From contig CM036626.1 in NCBI GenBank assembly GCA_020746105.1, positions 11,922,001-11,986,000 on the forward strand: a stretch of 64,000 bases of DNA, given 5' to 3'. Both the position numbers and the translations under genes were made by a program. Each line of letters starts with the position of its first letter. The stretch's first letter is position 1. Of this stretch, positions 15,208 to 28,100 are shown in pieces. The notes beneath the pieces were generated by a model. It made no database searches and was not told the origin of the DNA. It saw nothing but the letters and a program-made list of their open reading frames with translations. The DNA comes from Trogon surrucura (Eukaryota; Chordata; Aves; Trogoniformes; Trogonidae).

Positions 15208-15268
15208 GGCAGATGTGGCTCCTGGCAGGCAGACATGTGTCTCCGGGAGGCAGACATGTGCCTCAGGC
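15208..15268. repeat. three-copy degenerate minisatellite, unit 20-21 bp
   Basis: Three head-to-tail units start at 15208, 15228 and 15249, each beginning GGCAGA. The second and third share GGCAGACATGTG and the first is more diverged. They fall inside a chance 89-codon frame, where they give a repeated ADMCLR peptide, but that frame has no other coding support. Confidence 0.65.
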
Positions 15269-18200
15269 TTGTATCGCTCCTTTTGGACTGTGAGGTTCTA
15301 AGAGCGTTTTCTTACAATATATTTCCTTGGGGGAATCAGATGGACTTAGATCTCGGATACCATCCCCACTAAGTGATACAGTAAAAATAATCTATTATTC
15401 TCTGGTTCTGACCTGGGCGGTGACAACATATTGTTTCAGCATCTCTGTCAGACTATTTCCCTTAAGAGCCATTTTAACCTCACCCAGTGGGACATAACTA
15501 AAGGAAATGAAACTCCAACCCCATTAAGGAAAAAGACAATGCCTTTCACTAAACAAACTTGATTTTCTTGGCTTTTCTTCGCCAAGGAGAATCGCCCGTA
15601 CCCCCCACCCTAGCAGCCTTTGTAGACAGTTCCTGTAATTGGGAATGGCTGGGTGGACACCAATGGTTGGCAGCAAAGGGGGATAAATCCGACATCCCTT
15701 GAACGTGACACGCGCTGGGACTGCAATCCCAGGTGGCTGCTTAGCGTCAATTCCTGTGGTACGGGTCGACAGTACGTGCCTGCCAGCCACAGCTGCTGGC
15801 CCTTGAAACACAATTGGGATTTTAGCAAGACTAGATAAGAGGCACACACTAAAACTGGGCTGTTAACAGTTTTTTGCAGGTGTGACTCTACCATGCCCCA
15901 GGCTGGTGACTTGCAGCAGAGTTGCGGCGGTCGTCTCCCGGCCACCCGTACCGTGAAAGAGCCACCCCAAAAGCCAGCATGACCTTGAGGATTTGTCATT
16001 TGGGGGCTGAGGGAGAGATCACAATCCATTTTCACACTCCAGCTAAGGCTGAAACAAAATTTACACTCAGTAATTAGGTTTTCAAGCGTGGCCATTAATT
16101 TGGGGTGTCCTAAGACAAATGAGAAATCCCTTTTTAAAATGCAGTTACGAAGTCAGAGTCTGGAAAGGCACCTTTTCACACTTCACGTGCGGGTAATTAG
16201 GACAAACCACAGGGTGATCACCTTGTCCCAGGGAGGGTTAGGGCTTACAGGATGCAATCAATTGGTCGGGCTTGCAAACTTTGAGTAGAACTGAGTAACA
16301 CCTGGGTCAAAGTAAATCCGCAGGCAAGAAGATTAGAGCTGGCAGGAAAATAAAGAACTCTGTGTTGTGAGATAAAAGTAGACTGCAAAAATACTGCAAT
16401 CCTGGAAGAGTTTTTAATCTCAGAAGTGGCTAATGTCCGTTCCCTTGGGGTTTTAACATAAAGGTAGCTCATGTGCTCAGTTCTGTTTCAGAGTATTTCC
16501 AGAATCAGTCCCCATGAGGAGCAGTTAAGCTCCTATTTCAAACCTTAATCATGCAGAGGTCTGTAAATCTATATATCTCTGTGCCCTGTTAAGCAGGTTT
16601 ATGGCTTTCCCAGCAATTCACTGAAAATCTGTCTGAAAAACAAGAGTGTACCAAACGCTAGGTGTGAGTTCCTCTTTCTCGGTTGCACACTTTTCTCCTC
16701 TGTCGATAAGTGTTTCAGTAACCCCTCTGAAGAACAGCTTCCATGGCAGACAGTCCGAATGCCCTCCATTCCTCAGCCCAGAATAGCCTGTTGCCTGATG
16801 GTTATGACATTCTCCCACAAGACGAAAGAGAGGGATTCAAAGCAGCACAAATAGCAAAAGAAAGTGAAATTGGGCTTTCTCCATGCCTGGTTGCTGTTGT
16901 GGTGAGAGCAGGTCATCAGCCACCTTTGTAGGTACCTCTTTGAAGAAAGGCAGTTGCACCTACTTTTTCTTTTTCTACCTCAAGGGGTGATTCAGAGGTG
17001 GTACCTGTTGGTTTGGAATGAAATACAGATCCCCCGGGGAGGTTAAGGCTGTTGTGAATCACTCTTGGAGGCACCTTCACTAATCTCTATGCATGATACT
17101 AGGAATACAAGTTAGCTATTGTGAACTAAGTCCCCAGTGCAATTAGGTGCCTAAAGGCGGTTATAGAGCTGGCCCTACCAGTTGTGTCCAGCTCCTACAC
17201 TCCTTTATCTCATGTCATGTCTCTAATAGCAACAAGTAGGAGATGCTTTAGAGGAAAATGTGTTCCGCCTCCATACCCCTACAGTGGGTGGTGATGTTCC
17301 ATCATGCTGTGATTGATTTTCTCCTTCTATGAGCTCTCTCTGCTGTTGACCAGGAGGTACTGCAGTTCCTCATAGCACCTCTGAGCAGGCAGCAGTGGCC
17401 TTCTTTAAAAACCAGCAGAAAGTTGTAATGATTAGCGTTGTGCAGATTAAAGTCCCTTTCTAGATCGTGGCCTGATAGGCAGCTGCTGTTGCAATACCTG
17501 CTTTGCAAAAGCCACTAGTATGTCAGCTGGGCGAACACTGAGCTGCTGTGGTTTGCGAAAATGTTAGCCTTCTGAAACTTTCCGTGGTGGATGGAAAGAC
17601 TTACGGTACAGTGATGCATATCTATCTCAGAATCATGTGCGGATTAAAAACTTCCTGCAGAGCTAATGGCAACTCAGGTTTCAGGTCACTGCCATAAGCT
17701 AAATCAGGTTAGTGATCAAAACCAGCAAACAGGTAAAAGGGAAGCCTGCAGCTATCAAATGGGATAATCTGCAGCATGATTTTTTTATGATTGTGCACCC
17801 GTAATGACATGTACAGGCAGATAACGGTTGTGGTCTGGAACAAACTTGCTGGTTTGCCAGGTTCTGGTGAAAATTTCCCTTGTTTTTCAATATCAAAATG
17901 CTCTGCAGAAAATAACTGGTCAGTTCTAGCTAAAGTCACTTGAGTTATGTGGGGAATGAATTGGCCTCACAGGCCCGAGATCTGAGTTAACATAAAAGCT
18001 ACAAGTTATTCCTAAATTATTTTCATTAGGAAGTCCTGGATTAAAAGGCACTTATTAGAGGAATTATTTCTGTTATTCTTTTTACTTAGTCTATGATTTT
18101 TGAACATCATTAATAATATGAATTATAAAACCGGCTATGATTTAATATGCTTTGGGTTTTGCATCAGGAGATTCATGCCATTGTCTTTTTAATTAACTAA

Positions 18201-18936
18201 GGAGCCGTCATTCTTAGTAAACTGTTCAATTGCTTAGGCGTGTATATGGCAGTAATTGAATATAAAGTTTTATTTTTGTCCCTTTATTGATATCCAGGGA
18301 AAACAGTGCAGTTATGAAAATGGAATAAACTGAAAAGATTCTTTCAGTTCCTGCAGGTTGATTAGAACAAATGACTTTCCATCCCAGTTTTTATGAATGT
18401 GTAGTTTTCTGAAAGCTTTATAAGGCTGCAGGGAAAGGAAATTGCAGGCAATAAATGATACAGCTTGGTTCAGGTTATTGGGAAGTAAGAGGAATGGGTT
18501 TTATCTGGAAAGGTGTGATTTACTCTTCTGCTGCATTTCGCTTAAGTGGTTAAGAAGGAATCGAATGCAGTGATTTGTACCTTACTATGGGCATGGAAAC
18601 AGCAGGAGACACTTGCTCAGTAGCACCATTTGCAGATGCCGATGGAGTGGGGAGTCTTTATACACCTTTTGTCTGCAGCTAGGAGGTAGGCAGCGGTGTG
18701 AAAACTGTGCTATCCCCTACATTGCCTTGGCCGCAGAGAGGTGACCGCAGAGCCCAGGGGTGCCGTGTCACTCCTGGTCAGTGAAGGCAGCAGATTATTT
18801 TCATATCTCTGCTTGATGAACAGCACTGGTTTTTATGGAATGAGTTTGGTTAAACAGTTCTTGTAACGTTAGAGAGCTCCACCAGTATAGACTGTTTAAT
18901 AAACCGAGGGTATTTTTATTTTTATTTTCTATGTAG

Positions 18937-19176
18937 AAAGCAGAAATATGGCAACAAAGGAAAAGCTTCAGTGCTTGAAAGATTTCCACAAGGACATCCT
19001 CAAACCTTCTCCCGGCAAGAGCCCGGGGACTCGGCCTGAGGATGAGGCAGAAGGAAAGCCGCCCCAGCGGGAGAAGTGGGCGAGCAAGATTGACTTTCTG
19101 CTGTCCGTGGCTGGTGGATTTATTGGTTTAGGCAATGTCTGGCGGTTTCCGTATCTCTGCTACAAAAATGGCGGAG
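18937..19176 (+). CDS. SLC6A6: SLC6A6 coding exon 1 (start codon at 18948; residues 1-76)
   Basis: The acceptor is TTTTCTATGTAG ending at 18936 and the donor is GAG|GTGAGT at 19177. Eleven leader bases precede the ATG at 18948 (context AATATGG). The exon encodes the cytosolic N-terminus, a hydrophilic Lys/Pro/Glu-rich stretch of about 45 residues that is almost unchanged from mammals, followed by TM1 up to CYKNGG. It ends one base into codon 77. Confidence 0.97.
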
Positions 19177-22100
19177 GTGAGTATTTCTTCATTTCATTCT
19201 CATGAATCAATCCGTCTGCCTTATGCTTGTTGTTTTTCAGTGCCTTCATCCAGTTTTTGAAAAAGCATATTCACACATCTGTTCACCAGTCTTCAGGAGA
19301 GATTTTTTTATTACTTAATGGTTTTTGTTTAAACTTGGGGAAGAACAACAGCAATTTCAGATTTTATACTACTGAACCTTTTCTGCTCTTTTACTTCTGC
19401 TACAGTTCAGTCTGAGATTTAACCAAAAGATATATTATTAGTATAGACCAGTAGGACCATGCAAAGCTGTTGTGTGCCTGACCCCATTGTTACTGCAGAT
19501 TTTCTCTTTAAAGAAAGGTATAAAAATGCCCTTTCCAGCTTAATTTCCAGAAAAATTATCCCTGACTAAGATTACTTTATACTGATATCACAGTGTCAAA
19601 TATGTTTGTTTATATATGCCTGTTACCACTCTTTAGATGATCTTGTGTAAGTTCCCCACATCATTTCAATTTTGTACTATTGTATTTTCTCAACAGGTGC
19701 ATTTCTTATACCTTATTTCATTTTCCTGTTTGGGGGAGGTCTTCCCGTGTTTTTCCTGGAGGTGGTGCTAGGACAGTATACCTCTGAAGGTGGAATTACA
19801 TGCTGGGAAAAGATCTGCCCTATTTTCACTGGTTAGTACATCTTGTTGTGCTTTACTCTTTAACGACACCTCTGTAAAACATATGCAGCAACACTATTCC
19901 CCTCATGTCCATTAGTTCAGCTATTTGCTGTGGTAATCGAAGGCATGATATTGGTTCCTGGAAAGGCAGAAGTCAGAGAGTCTGAAGGACAAAATAAGAT
20001 ATTGATTTTGATGCTATCATCTTGTTAACTGGCAGAACTGCTGATAAGCAAGAAAGAAATTGCACATTATGCCTTAAAAAGGCAATTGCACATTTTGTTC
20101 GCAGGTATTAGAGAAAGTGTTGTTTTGGAAGGCTAGATGGCCTTAGTGAAAGCATCTTCAAAATACTATTCTGGTCTGGCAATCAAAATCCATCTGCCAT
20201 GTGAAAACTTGGCATCATACCTCTGTTACTTATACAGCCAGAACCTGGGCAGCATTGTTCGGTAGAATTCAAGAACGGAACTTCTTGAATGAATGAAGAA
20301 TCACTCAGTGCTCACAGAAATTATACAGATACTGCTCTGGAAGTTAACTAGAAAGAAAAAAAAAGAAAGACAGGTCAGAAAAATCACCAAGGCTGCCTGT
20401 CTTGTGTATAGAGTAGCCTTTACAGCTGGACAGCACAGGCAGCATCATTTAGAATAATTATGCTAAACACAGCAGCACTCTTCAAATCCCAATTAGAAGG
20501 AGCAGGCACTTCACGCTGATGTGTCTCTAGCTCTGCCACCTAGTACTCAGAATGCTGCTGAAGTTGATGTAATTGTGCTGCTTCAACTCTATTTTCTTCC
20601 TTCTCCTCCGACTTCTATGAAGCCTTTTTTTTTTTTCCTTGTGAAGGAGGAAGGAATATTCCTTGTTTAAACAGCAGTCTCCCAGGCATCCTTAAGGAGA
20701 ACTTGTAGATGTAACTAGCTCTATATGCTGAACATAATGCAGCTGTACACAATAAATAGCACTTGCTCTGCTTGTTTTCACCTGGCATATAAGTAATCTC
20801 TGGTGGTAAAGACTCCTACTGCAATAAGGTTTGAAACTAGGCAGATATCCCAGGTGCTGGGTTAGCCATCAGAGCGATGTTGAAGGGAACCTCATAGGCT
20901 TTTCATCCTCTTGTAAGAGACTGCTCTAAGTTTTTAAGGGAAATAACTTTTTATTTTCCTCTGTTATTCCTAAATGACAAACTTTGTAAGCTTTTTTGAG
21001 ATAAAAGATTTTCAGTAAAGGGGACTTTTCTGAGTCCTTTCATTTTGTATTTAGAAAAATAGTGACTGCTTCTGACTTCAGACATAACATGAATCTGCCA
21101 GTGGAGCTAAACTGCTGAGCTAGGAGACAGATACCAGACTCAGGAGAACAGTTGTGGTGTTTAAGTAAAGCCTCTAGCAGAACAGCAAGCATTCTGCCAC
21201 CTCCTGAAGTTGTATAGGACTCACCCTTATCTGCCCATGACCCTGCTTTTAAAAACAAACAGGGAACATTTTTTATCGTCGGATATTGATAGCAGAGTTA
21301 AACATTGATCTAATTAACCATAACAGTTACAAATACCATAGTTCCTTTGCACAAGTGAAATTGGGGCAGAAACAGCAGCTTTCACACTAATAGCTTTGGA
21401 GTTTTCCTTTTTAACTCGTTCAGGTGTTGGATTTTTTTTGTGCATAGGCTGAGCTGAGCCAGTTGATAAGTGTGTGTGGTGTAGGGGCTGTCCAGCAGAG
21501 CTGTCTCTAAGGAAGCTGGCTTGAGGGACAATGTGGCAAGAATGAGGTTGCTCACGTAGGTACCTGAGAAGTGAGATGGTGTAGCTCTCCATCCTGCAGA
21601 CTCCCCTCAATGTCAGCAGATCATAGCCCGAAGCTCAGCCCGGAGTGCCGGTGCTGGTCAGAGATGGTGGCAGGCCAGTGCTTCTGTGTGATTGAGTTGA
21701 GTTGATTTGAGTTTCCATCAGCAGTGTGGTAGAGCAGGATACAAGTCCACGGTGCAGTGGGAGTAGCACCAGCTCCAGGAGATGACAAGGAGCCCTAGCA
21801 AGCAGTGGCTGTTACATCTGCATATATTTCTTTTCTCTCCCCCTCTCGCCAGGAATTGGTTATGCTTCCATAGTGATTGTGTCCCTTCTGAATGTGTACT
21901 ACATTGTGATCCTGGCCTGGGGACTCTACTACCTGTTCCAGTCGTTCCAAAGCGTCCTGCCGTGGGCTCACTGCCATCAGAAGTGGAACACGCCAACCTG
22001 CGTGGAAGACACTCTCAGGAAGAACAAAACACTCTGGATATCACTGAATGCCACTAACTTCACCTCTCCGGTCACGGAGTTTTGGGAGTAAGTACCTCCT

Positions 22101-25100
22101 CTTCATGGTGCCTTTGGGGTGTTCCAGAGGTATGGCCTGAGGGTTTATGGAAGCCCCTTCGGGAATGTTGGATGGGAAGAGAAAATTGCTGTGGATGTCA
22201 ATTGTTTGACTGGTGTTTGCTACCATTTCTCACTCCTCCTGAGACAGACTGGTCGGCCTGGGAGAGTGAAGGAAGGCATTAGGTGTATAGCTATGTTCAT
22301 ACTAGAGCATACAGGGAGCCTTGAAAACCCAGTGTGACTTTTGGTTTGGAAGAAAACTTGTTTCCTTCTTAGTTGAGATTCTCTAAATGCAGCATGAGAA
22401 CAGAAACAAATCACTTCAAATGGCCTGATAGCATGGATTTACAAAGAAACAGTGACAAATCACTCCTGTTGTGGTTGCCTCCCCTCTTCCCCAACTGTTA
22501 GCGTTTTCAGTCCACTTTATGAAGCTGTAACACATCTCTTATCAGTCTGACAGTGAAGCAAGTCATTGACCTCATCTATAAAACTGACAAAGGTGGAAGT
22601 TTATCTGTACTGTAGGTTTCTCAGGTCATCTTTTTTACATCATTTCCTCCGCAGTCTTTGACGGGAATGTGTTTGACAGATACCTGGATTTCATCAGACC
22701 TAAGCTTCTTATTCCCATTTCTCTCTTATTTATCAAGTTTTAAATTATATTGCATAACTTGATTTCTGAATGGATGTGCCTTCAAACCTCTGTGTGTTTA
22801 CATAGGTGTCAAAACGTAGCAGTAGAGGAAGACACCTGTAGTGAAACTTAAATCCGAAGGATCTACAAATAGCTTGGGAAGAAATTCTTTTTCTTGGCTT
22901 GCTTAGATGGTCAGTCAAGAAGAGTTTTAGTTTCTGGCACCGCTTGACTTTTTCAGCGTGTTCAGCAAGTCCAGTTTGGTCCTTGATCAACTTGTACCTA
23001 CTTCTCTATTTTTAAAAAGAAGTGTCAGCCAATAGCCCCAGCAGGAATGATATTCATGCCAAAGATATTTGGCACGTGTTAAGGTTAGAAAAAAATACTC
23101 GTTTGAACTGTGCTAAAATTTGTAACACAAGAGCCGAAATGCAAAGGGCAGATTGGATCTTGGATGAGCAGTTTGTCAAGAGGCGCTGGTAATGGTGTGA
23201 GAGGCGGGGTGCAGGCTGTCCGGGCCGTTGTTTTTGCTGTGCCATAAGTACTGCGTTGCCATGTGGGGCGACTTCCTCCTTTGTAAATGCAGAGGGAGTT
23301 GAAAAAGATTTGTTAAATATTACCTTTGGATATTTTAGGGGAACTTACAGGCAAGTTGTGGTAGAAGAGGAAGCAACTCTCACTCCATTGGACTCTCCCA
23401 CAATGGCTTTAGGACTGAGGGCCTTGCCTCTGAAGGAGTGGCAGGCTTGGCGAGGATGCTCAAGGTCTCCTCAAGGCCTCCCTAAGAAGCATGGGTCCAC
23501 AGTGCTGTCCCTGAAATAGAATTACTCTCCCAGGACTTCAAAAGCCCTGTGTTCATTGTCAATTTTGTGCAGTAGTTTTGCTCACAGGTCCTCTTGTAGC
23601 TGGGGGCAGCCGTGCTCTCAGCAGCCTCCTGGTGTGGCCATGGAGTTGTCCTGCTGCTCCAGAGGCTTCTGCGCACTTACGCTTACAGGCCAGGGTGTCT
23701 CCCTGGGGCCCCAGGTGGCACGTCCACTTCAGGAGACTGAACACACCGTAGCAGAAGGAAATAGGATTGGGAGTGAGAAAAGGGGTTGTAAAAGAGAGAA
23801 TGAGATCTCCAGGACCTCGCGGGACACGAGAGCTTTCTGTGGGTAGTGACACGGCAGGTACACAGCGAAGGGCCCTGTTGCTGGACAGTGTGTCTGTGGG
23901 TTGCAGAAACGATGTCCCCGTGGGAGCACATTAGGGGCCAAGCTTTTAGTTAAGTTTCCTCTAAAAGAAACCAAGATTCTGTCGTCAACCCTCCACATTA
24001 GCTGAACTAAATCCTCCTGTAGGCACAGACGAACAGATGCAGTCAGGCTGGAGGTGCTTGAGGCTGAGGACAAATCCTTGATCCTCAGAGCACCTTCCCC
24101 TTCCCACCGCCTTGCCTTCACTGTTTCCATCGCGCGGCTGGAGCAAAGGCTGCTCAGCAGTTAGTGCTCATGGAGGCATCTCTCCTTGCACTTTGTAGAC
24201 ACTTTAAATTCTGTCCTCAAATAGCATCATGAACTGAACTCTTCCCTGGAGCCATGCTAGGAGGAGTTTGGCTCTGTAGTCCTACTAATACAGACACGCT
24301 GTCCGTAGCTTGCTGTTTCATCATGAGCAAAACTCCCCTTAACAGAGTAAGCTGCCTTTGGGACTCATGGCACTTACAGAAGTATTAAAAATAGCTGTTC
24401 TCTCTGCATAAACAACTACTGGTGTCTTAAAGGAAGGACAGAGATCACGCAGCACTGTTGTAATTGAAGTAGCATAGCTTTTTCATCCTGCGAGTATTTA
24501 GTCTAGTTTTTATTTTAGTTTTTCCCCAGCATTGTGACTGTTCTTTTTAGTTTTGAAATGAAAAATTATTTGAAGAACTCGCAGGTACTTTGCCATCGTA
24601 GACAGTGCCAGCAGCCAGCCAGCCAGCCACATCGAAAGGACAGGTCAATAAATAGTCTTTAATTGAAGATATCCATCTGCTTTGTGGTACAATCAGTTCT
24701 GATTTAATTCAGAGGTTTGTGCATATTTGGTTTCTGAAACCCAATGCTATTTTTATTGTGGGAAATTTATGTAGTGTCCTCACCAATATCGCTTTGTAAA
24801 ACTGATGCTGCCCAGATATAACTGACCACATTGATGCATTAACCTCTTCATGTTGAACAGCATGTGTCCTTCTCAGCTTGGCTGGACATATAGTACAGCT
24901 TGACATTTCAGTTCATTTGAATTAATGTTTTGTGCAAATCACATGCTTGCTTGAGCAGCAATAAAAGGGGGTTAAGCAAATCTGGCTTTGTATCAGGAGA
25001 CCTACCTCTTGGTATCACATGCTTCAGGTCTTATTTCTGAAGATTTCATTTTAAAGTCCAAAACCTTAAAGGCTTACACACGTTTTAATACATAAGGGAT

Positions 25101-28100
25101 AAGTGTTATGGGGTAATTATGGTTGAACAAAACCTCTGATTGTCTGGTGCTGGCTGAGTGTTTATAAATATTTGGTAATCAGCAGACTTTATTCAAAGTC
25201 CAAATCCCGAGAAAGACCGTCACATGCTAATGGCACGTAATCCCAAAGGGAGCAACACAAAAACTTAGCAAAATCTAGGGCAGCTGTCTCCCTTTGGGGG
25301 CAAACTTGAAAGTTTTAAAAATTGTTTCTTATTCTCTTTCTAAGAGTCTTCTGGTACAGCTGCTTCAGTGTTGGTTTTTCTTGTCCATCCAGCACAAAAC
25401 GGTGCTTCACCTTCCCTGGTATGAAAGGTCCTGTCTGCATTCACTTGATTAACGAGCTGGAATATCCTTCAAGGATTGCACAACTCTTTATTTTTGTTTA
25501 TGTTCTAGAGTCAGTTACGACTCCTATTACATTTCCATATTGCACATCACCAGACCCTACTAGTGTATGAACAGGGTTCAGGGACTCATGTTTACAAACT
25601 TGGCCCCAGCCTGTTGTCCCGTTGATTATATGTGAGTGACAGTTAATGACAGCATCAGGACTATCAATTAGAATTTATAACAGCTTCATGTCGGCTTGGC
25701 TGAGTAGAAGGCAGCAGAGGATTGTGTAACAAAATTGCAGAGCTATCAGCATAGCCCAGCTCATGCTCCTTCCTCACCTTGAATTTTCAATGTACGGCAA
25801 GTCCAGGCTGAGAACTTCTGCTGCAGAAATATGTTGGATTAAATTGCATGAAACCATTTTAACACTGAGGCTCCTCTGGTAATTCTGAGCAGATTCCTTG
25901 AGTAGTAGGTCTTTGTGAGACGAGATAACCCAGGAAAGGGAGAGCCAGCACGTCACTTACTACACTTGCTGCCTCAGCAGAGAGAAGTAGCATGTCTGGC
26001 TCGCAGTAACCCACAGAGGTACCCACCAAAAAAGCTTGAAAGGCTAGCTGCGGCAAACTCCAGGTGAGAAGACCACTTCCTTTTAGTTCACTAATAAAAA
26101 GCAAAGAAGTCTTAGTTGAATGCCTTAGTAGAAGCTCCCTATTCCAGAATGTGTTTGCAGTTAATTATTCATGGCTTCCTGAGATCTAGCTCTTTGGGTT
26201 GCCTTTTTAATATGAACTGCCCCTTAAATTGGAAAATTGCCACGTATTTTAAGAAAAGCCGTGGAAGGTTGCAGCTGAACTTTGTCATTTTATAAATGTA
26301 TTTTCTTCTTTTGTATATGCACAGTAGGTTCTTCCCTGATTTCTTTAGGCTCAGGTGAACCAGGACTGCAACTTTATGCCAAATATTCATTACCTAGGGG
26401 TTTCTTGTAACTGTTGAATAGCTGTGCTGATTAGGGCAGACTTACCCTCTCTGGTGCCCTTAGTCCTTTTCCATAACAAACTATACACACGTTCAGAGAG
26501 AATAAAGCATTTGGTGTGAGAGCACATTCCCACAGGTAATCCAAGTGAATTTGGCAGAGATGCAAAAAGCAGATGGGTGAGGATTTGAGTCCTATTTAAC
26601 TGCTTGATCCAAGATTTTTTTCCAAAACCTAATTGCAGATTTTCCGTCAGTGACTTCATTTGCTGTTATTTCCATGGTAATAGCAAAAAAAAAAAAAGTT
26701 TAATTAATTCAGGGGAAAAATAAACCCCAGTGGTTTGTCTTGTACCAGATCCACAAGAAGAACTGTGCACACCACAGTCATGGGGCTGACCCTGGGATGA
26801 CACCCCGGGTTGTTGTGGTCTTGGCTCCCCACAAGCTGCATGAAGGAAGGTGGCTGATGTTTATAGCTGTCTGAAAATGAAATTTAATCAACAATTTGTT
26901 AGGTAGCACGTTCATTTCTCTACTTGTGTGGCAATGCATTTCTGTTGTAGTTGAGGTGAAATTTCTCCTTGACTTAAAAAAACAAACCCTGCAGAAACTC
27001 TTCAGAGTTTTGTGGGTTCATTTGCAAAGGAGTTTTAGCTAAAAGTGAACAGTAACAAGTTTGTTATTTTGTACATGTTTGATAAATGAAGTGAGTATCA
27101 GGTATGGCAAGGTCTGTCCAGCATGAGAGGACAGTGTGTGTTGCATGAAGTTAAAGAAATAGTTTTAAATCAGTATCTAATGATGACCCACCTTAATTAC
27201 CAAAAGAGAGAGACCTTAATGAATTTTTCCCCTCAGGAACAGTGCATTTTGATGGTCAAATATTGCTCCCTTAAGACCCAGCTTAGGAATTTGTTTTTAT
27301 TTATTAGCCTAAGTGGCAGAATAAAGTTTACCAAATACCTGGACTTAGCTAAACAAGATGCTTGTGGCAACAGTGCTGAGGGCAGATCACAGCAAGCCTG
27401 GACAGTGTTTGTGTGCAGGGGCCAGGGGGGAGAACAGGCTAATGGCTCTAGCCTTCACCCTGCAAAGCCGCTTGGTATGGCAGTTTCCTGTGTTGCTTTT
27501 TTCCTTTCCTCCTTGCTGATGAACTGAGGAGGAGGAGAAACACACAGACGCAGGCTGGTTGCAAGTGTCCGTGATGGAGACATTGGGTGCTCCAGAGCTG
27601 GGCTTTATGGTGACGCCGGGACGAGTCAGTCTGGCGTCTTCCAGCAAGCAAACGTGAAAGCTGCCATGCTTTGAGCAGGCTTTCTGATCTCATATTGAAG
27701 TGGTCACGGGCTGCTAAAAAGGGCTTCAGGTGAAATGCTGTGCCATATATTGAGCAAAAGAGTACCACAGAGCTAGGGAAGATGCAGGGCTGCAGAGCTC
27801 AGCTTGCCCACATAAGCCATACTGACACAACAAGCAGCGTTCAAAGGACAGGGATCTGCCCATGCATCTGCTACCCTGCACACTGTCATGTACTCTCAGC
27901 CACAACCAGTTCTACACCGACTGAACTCATGCGTCTCTCATTTTGTTTCCTTTCAAATATTCAGGCGCAATGTACTGAGCTTGTCCTCAGGAATTGAAGA
28001 TATTGGTATTATCAAGTGGGATCTAGCACTGTGTCTTCTCCTCGTCTGGGTGATATGTTTCTTCTGCATTTGGAAAGGAGTCAAGTCCACTGGGAAAGTA

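Larger units (their letters stand above)
1..18936. other. 5' flank and/or intron 1 of SLC6A6; no gene recognised
   Basis: No exon could be supported in this stretch. Open frames on both strands are short, share no recognisable family motif, and are not flanked by paired splice sites with coding continuity. The stretch ends in a good splice acceptor at 18934-18936, so at least its 3' part is intron 1 of SLC6A6, whose first exon is non-coding in mammals. No CpG island of the kind expected at a housekeeping-type promoter is visible, so exon 1 and the promoter probably lie upstream of base 1. Recognisable contents are a CR1 relic near 7.2-7.4 kb, small tandem duplications near 6.46 kb and 15.2 kb, a short palindrome at 13.51 kb and an AT-rich ATTA/TAAT-dense patch at about 18.0-18.3 kb. 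Confidence 0.7.

Noticed and set aside
1829-17605. TGGAAANNYNY matches resembling tonicity-responsive (NFAT5) sites, for example near 1827 and 17592
   Set aside because: TauT is known to be NFAT5-regulated, but the motif is degenerate, common by chance in AT-rich DNA, and the promoter is probably outside the window.
24612-24630. Short CAGC repeats and other regularly spaced short repeats considered as a CRISPR-like or satellite array
   Set aside because: Far too few copies and no spacers. The window is vertebrate nuclear DNA, where CRISPR arrays are not expected.
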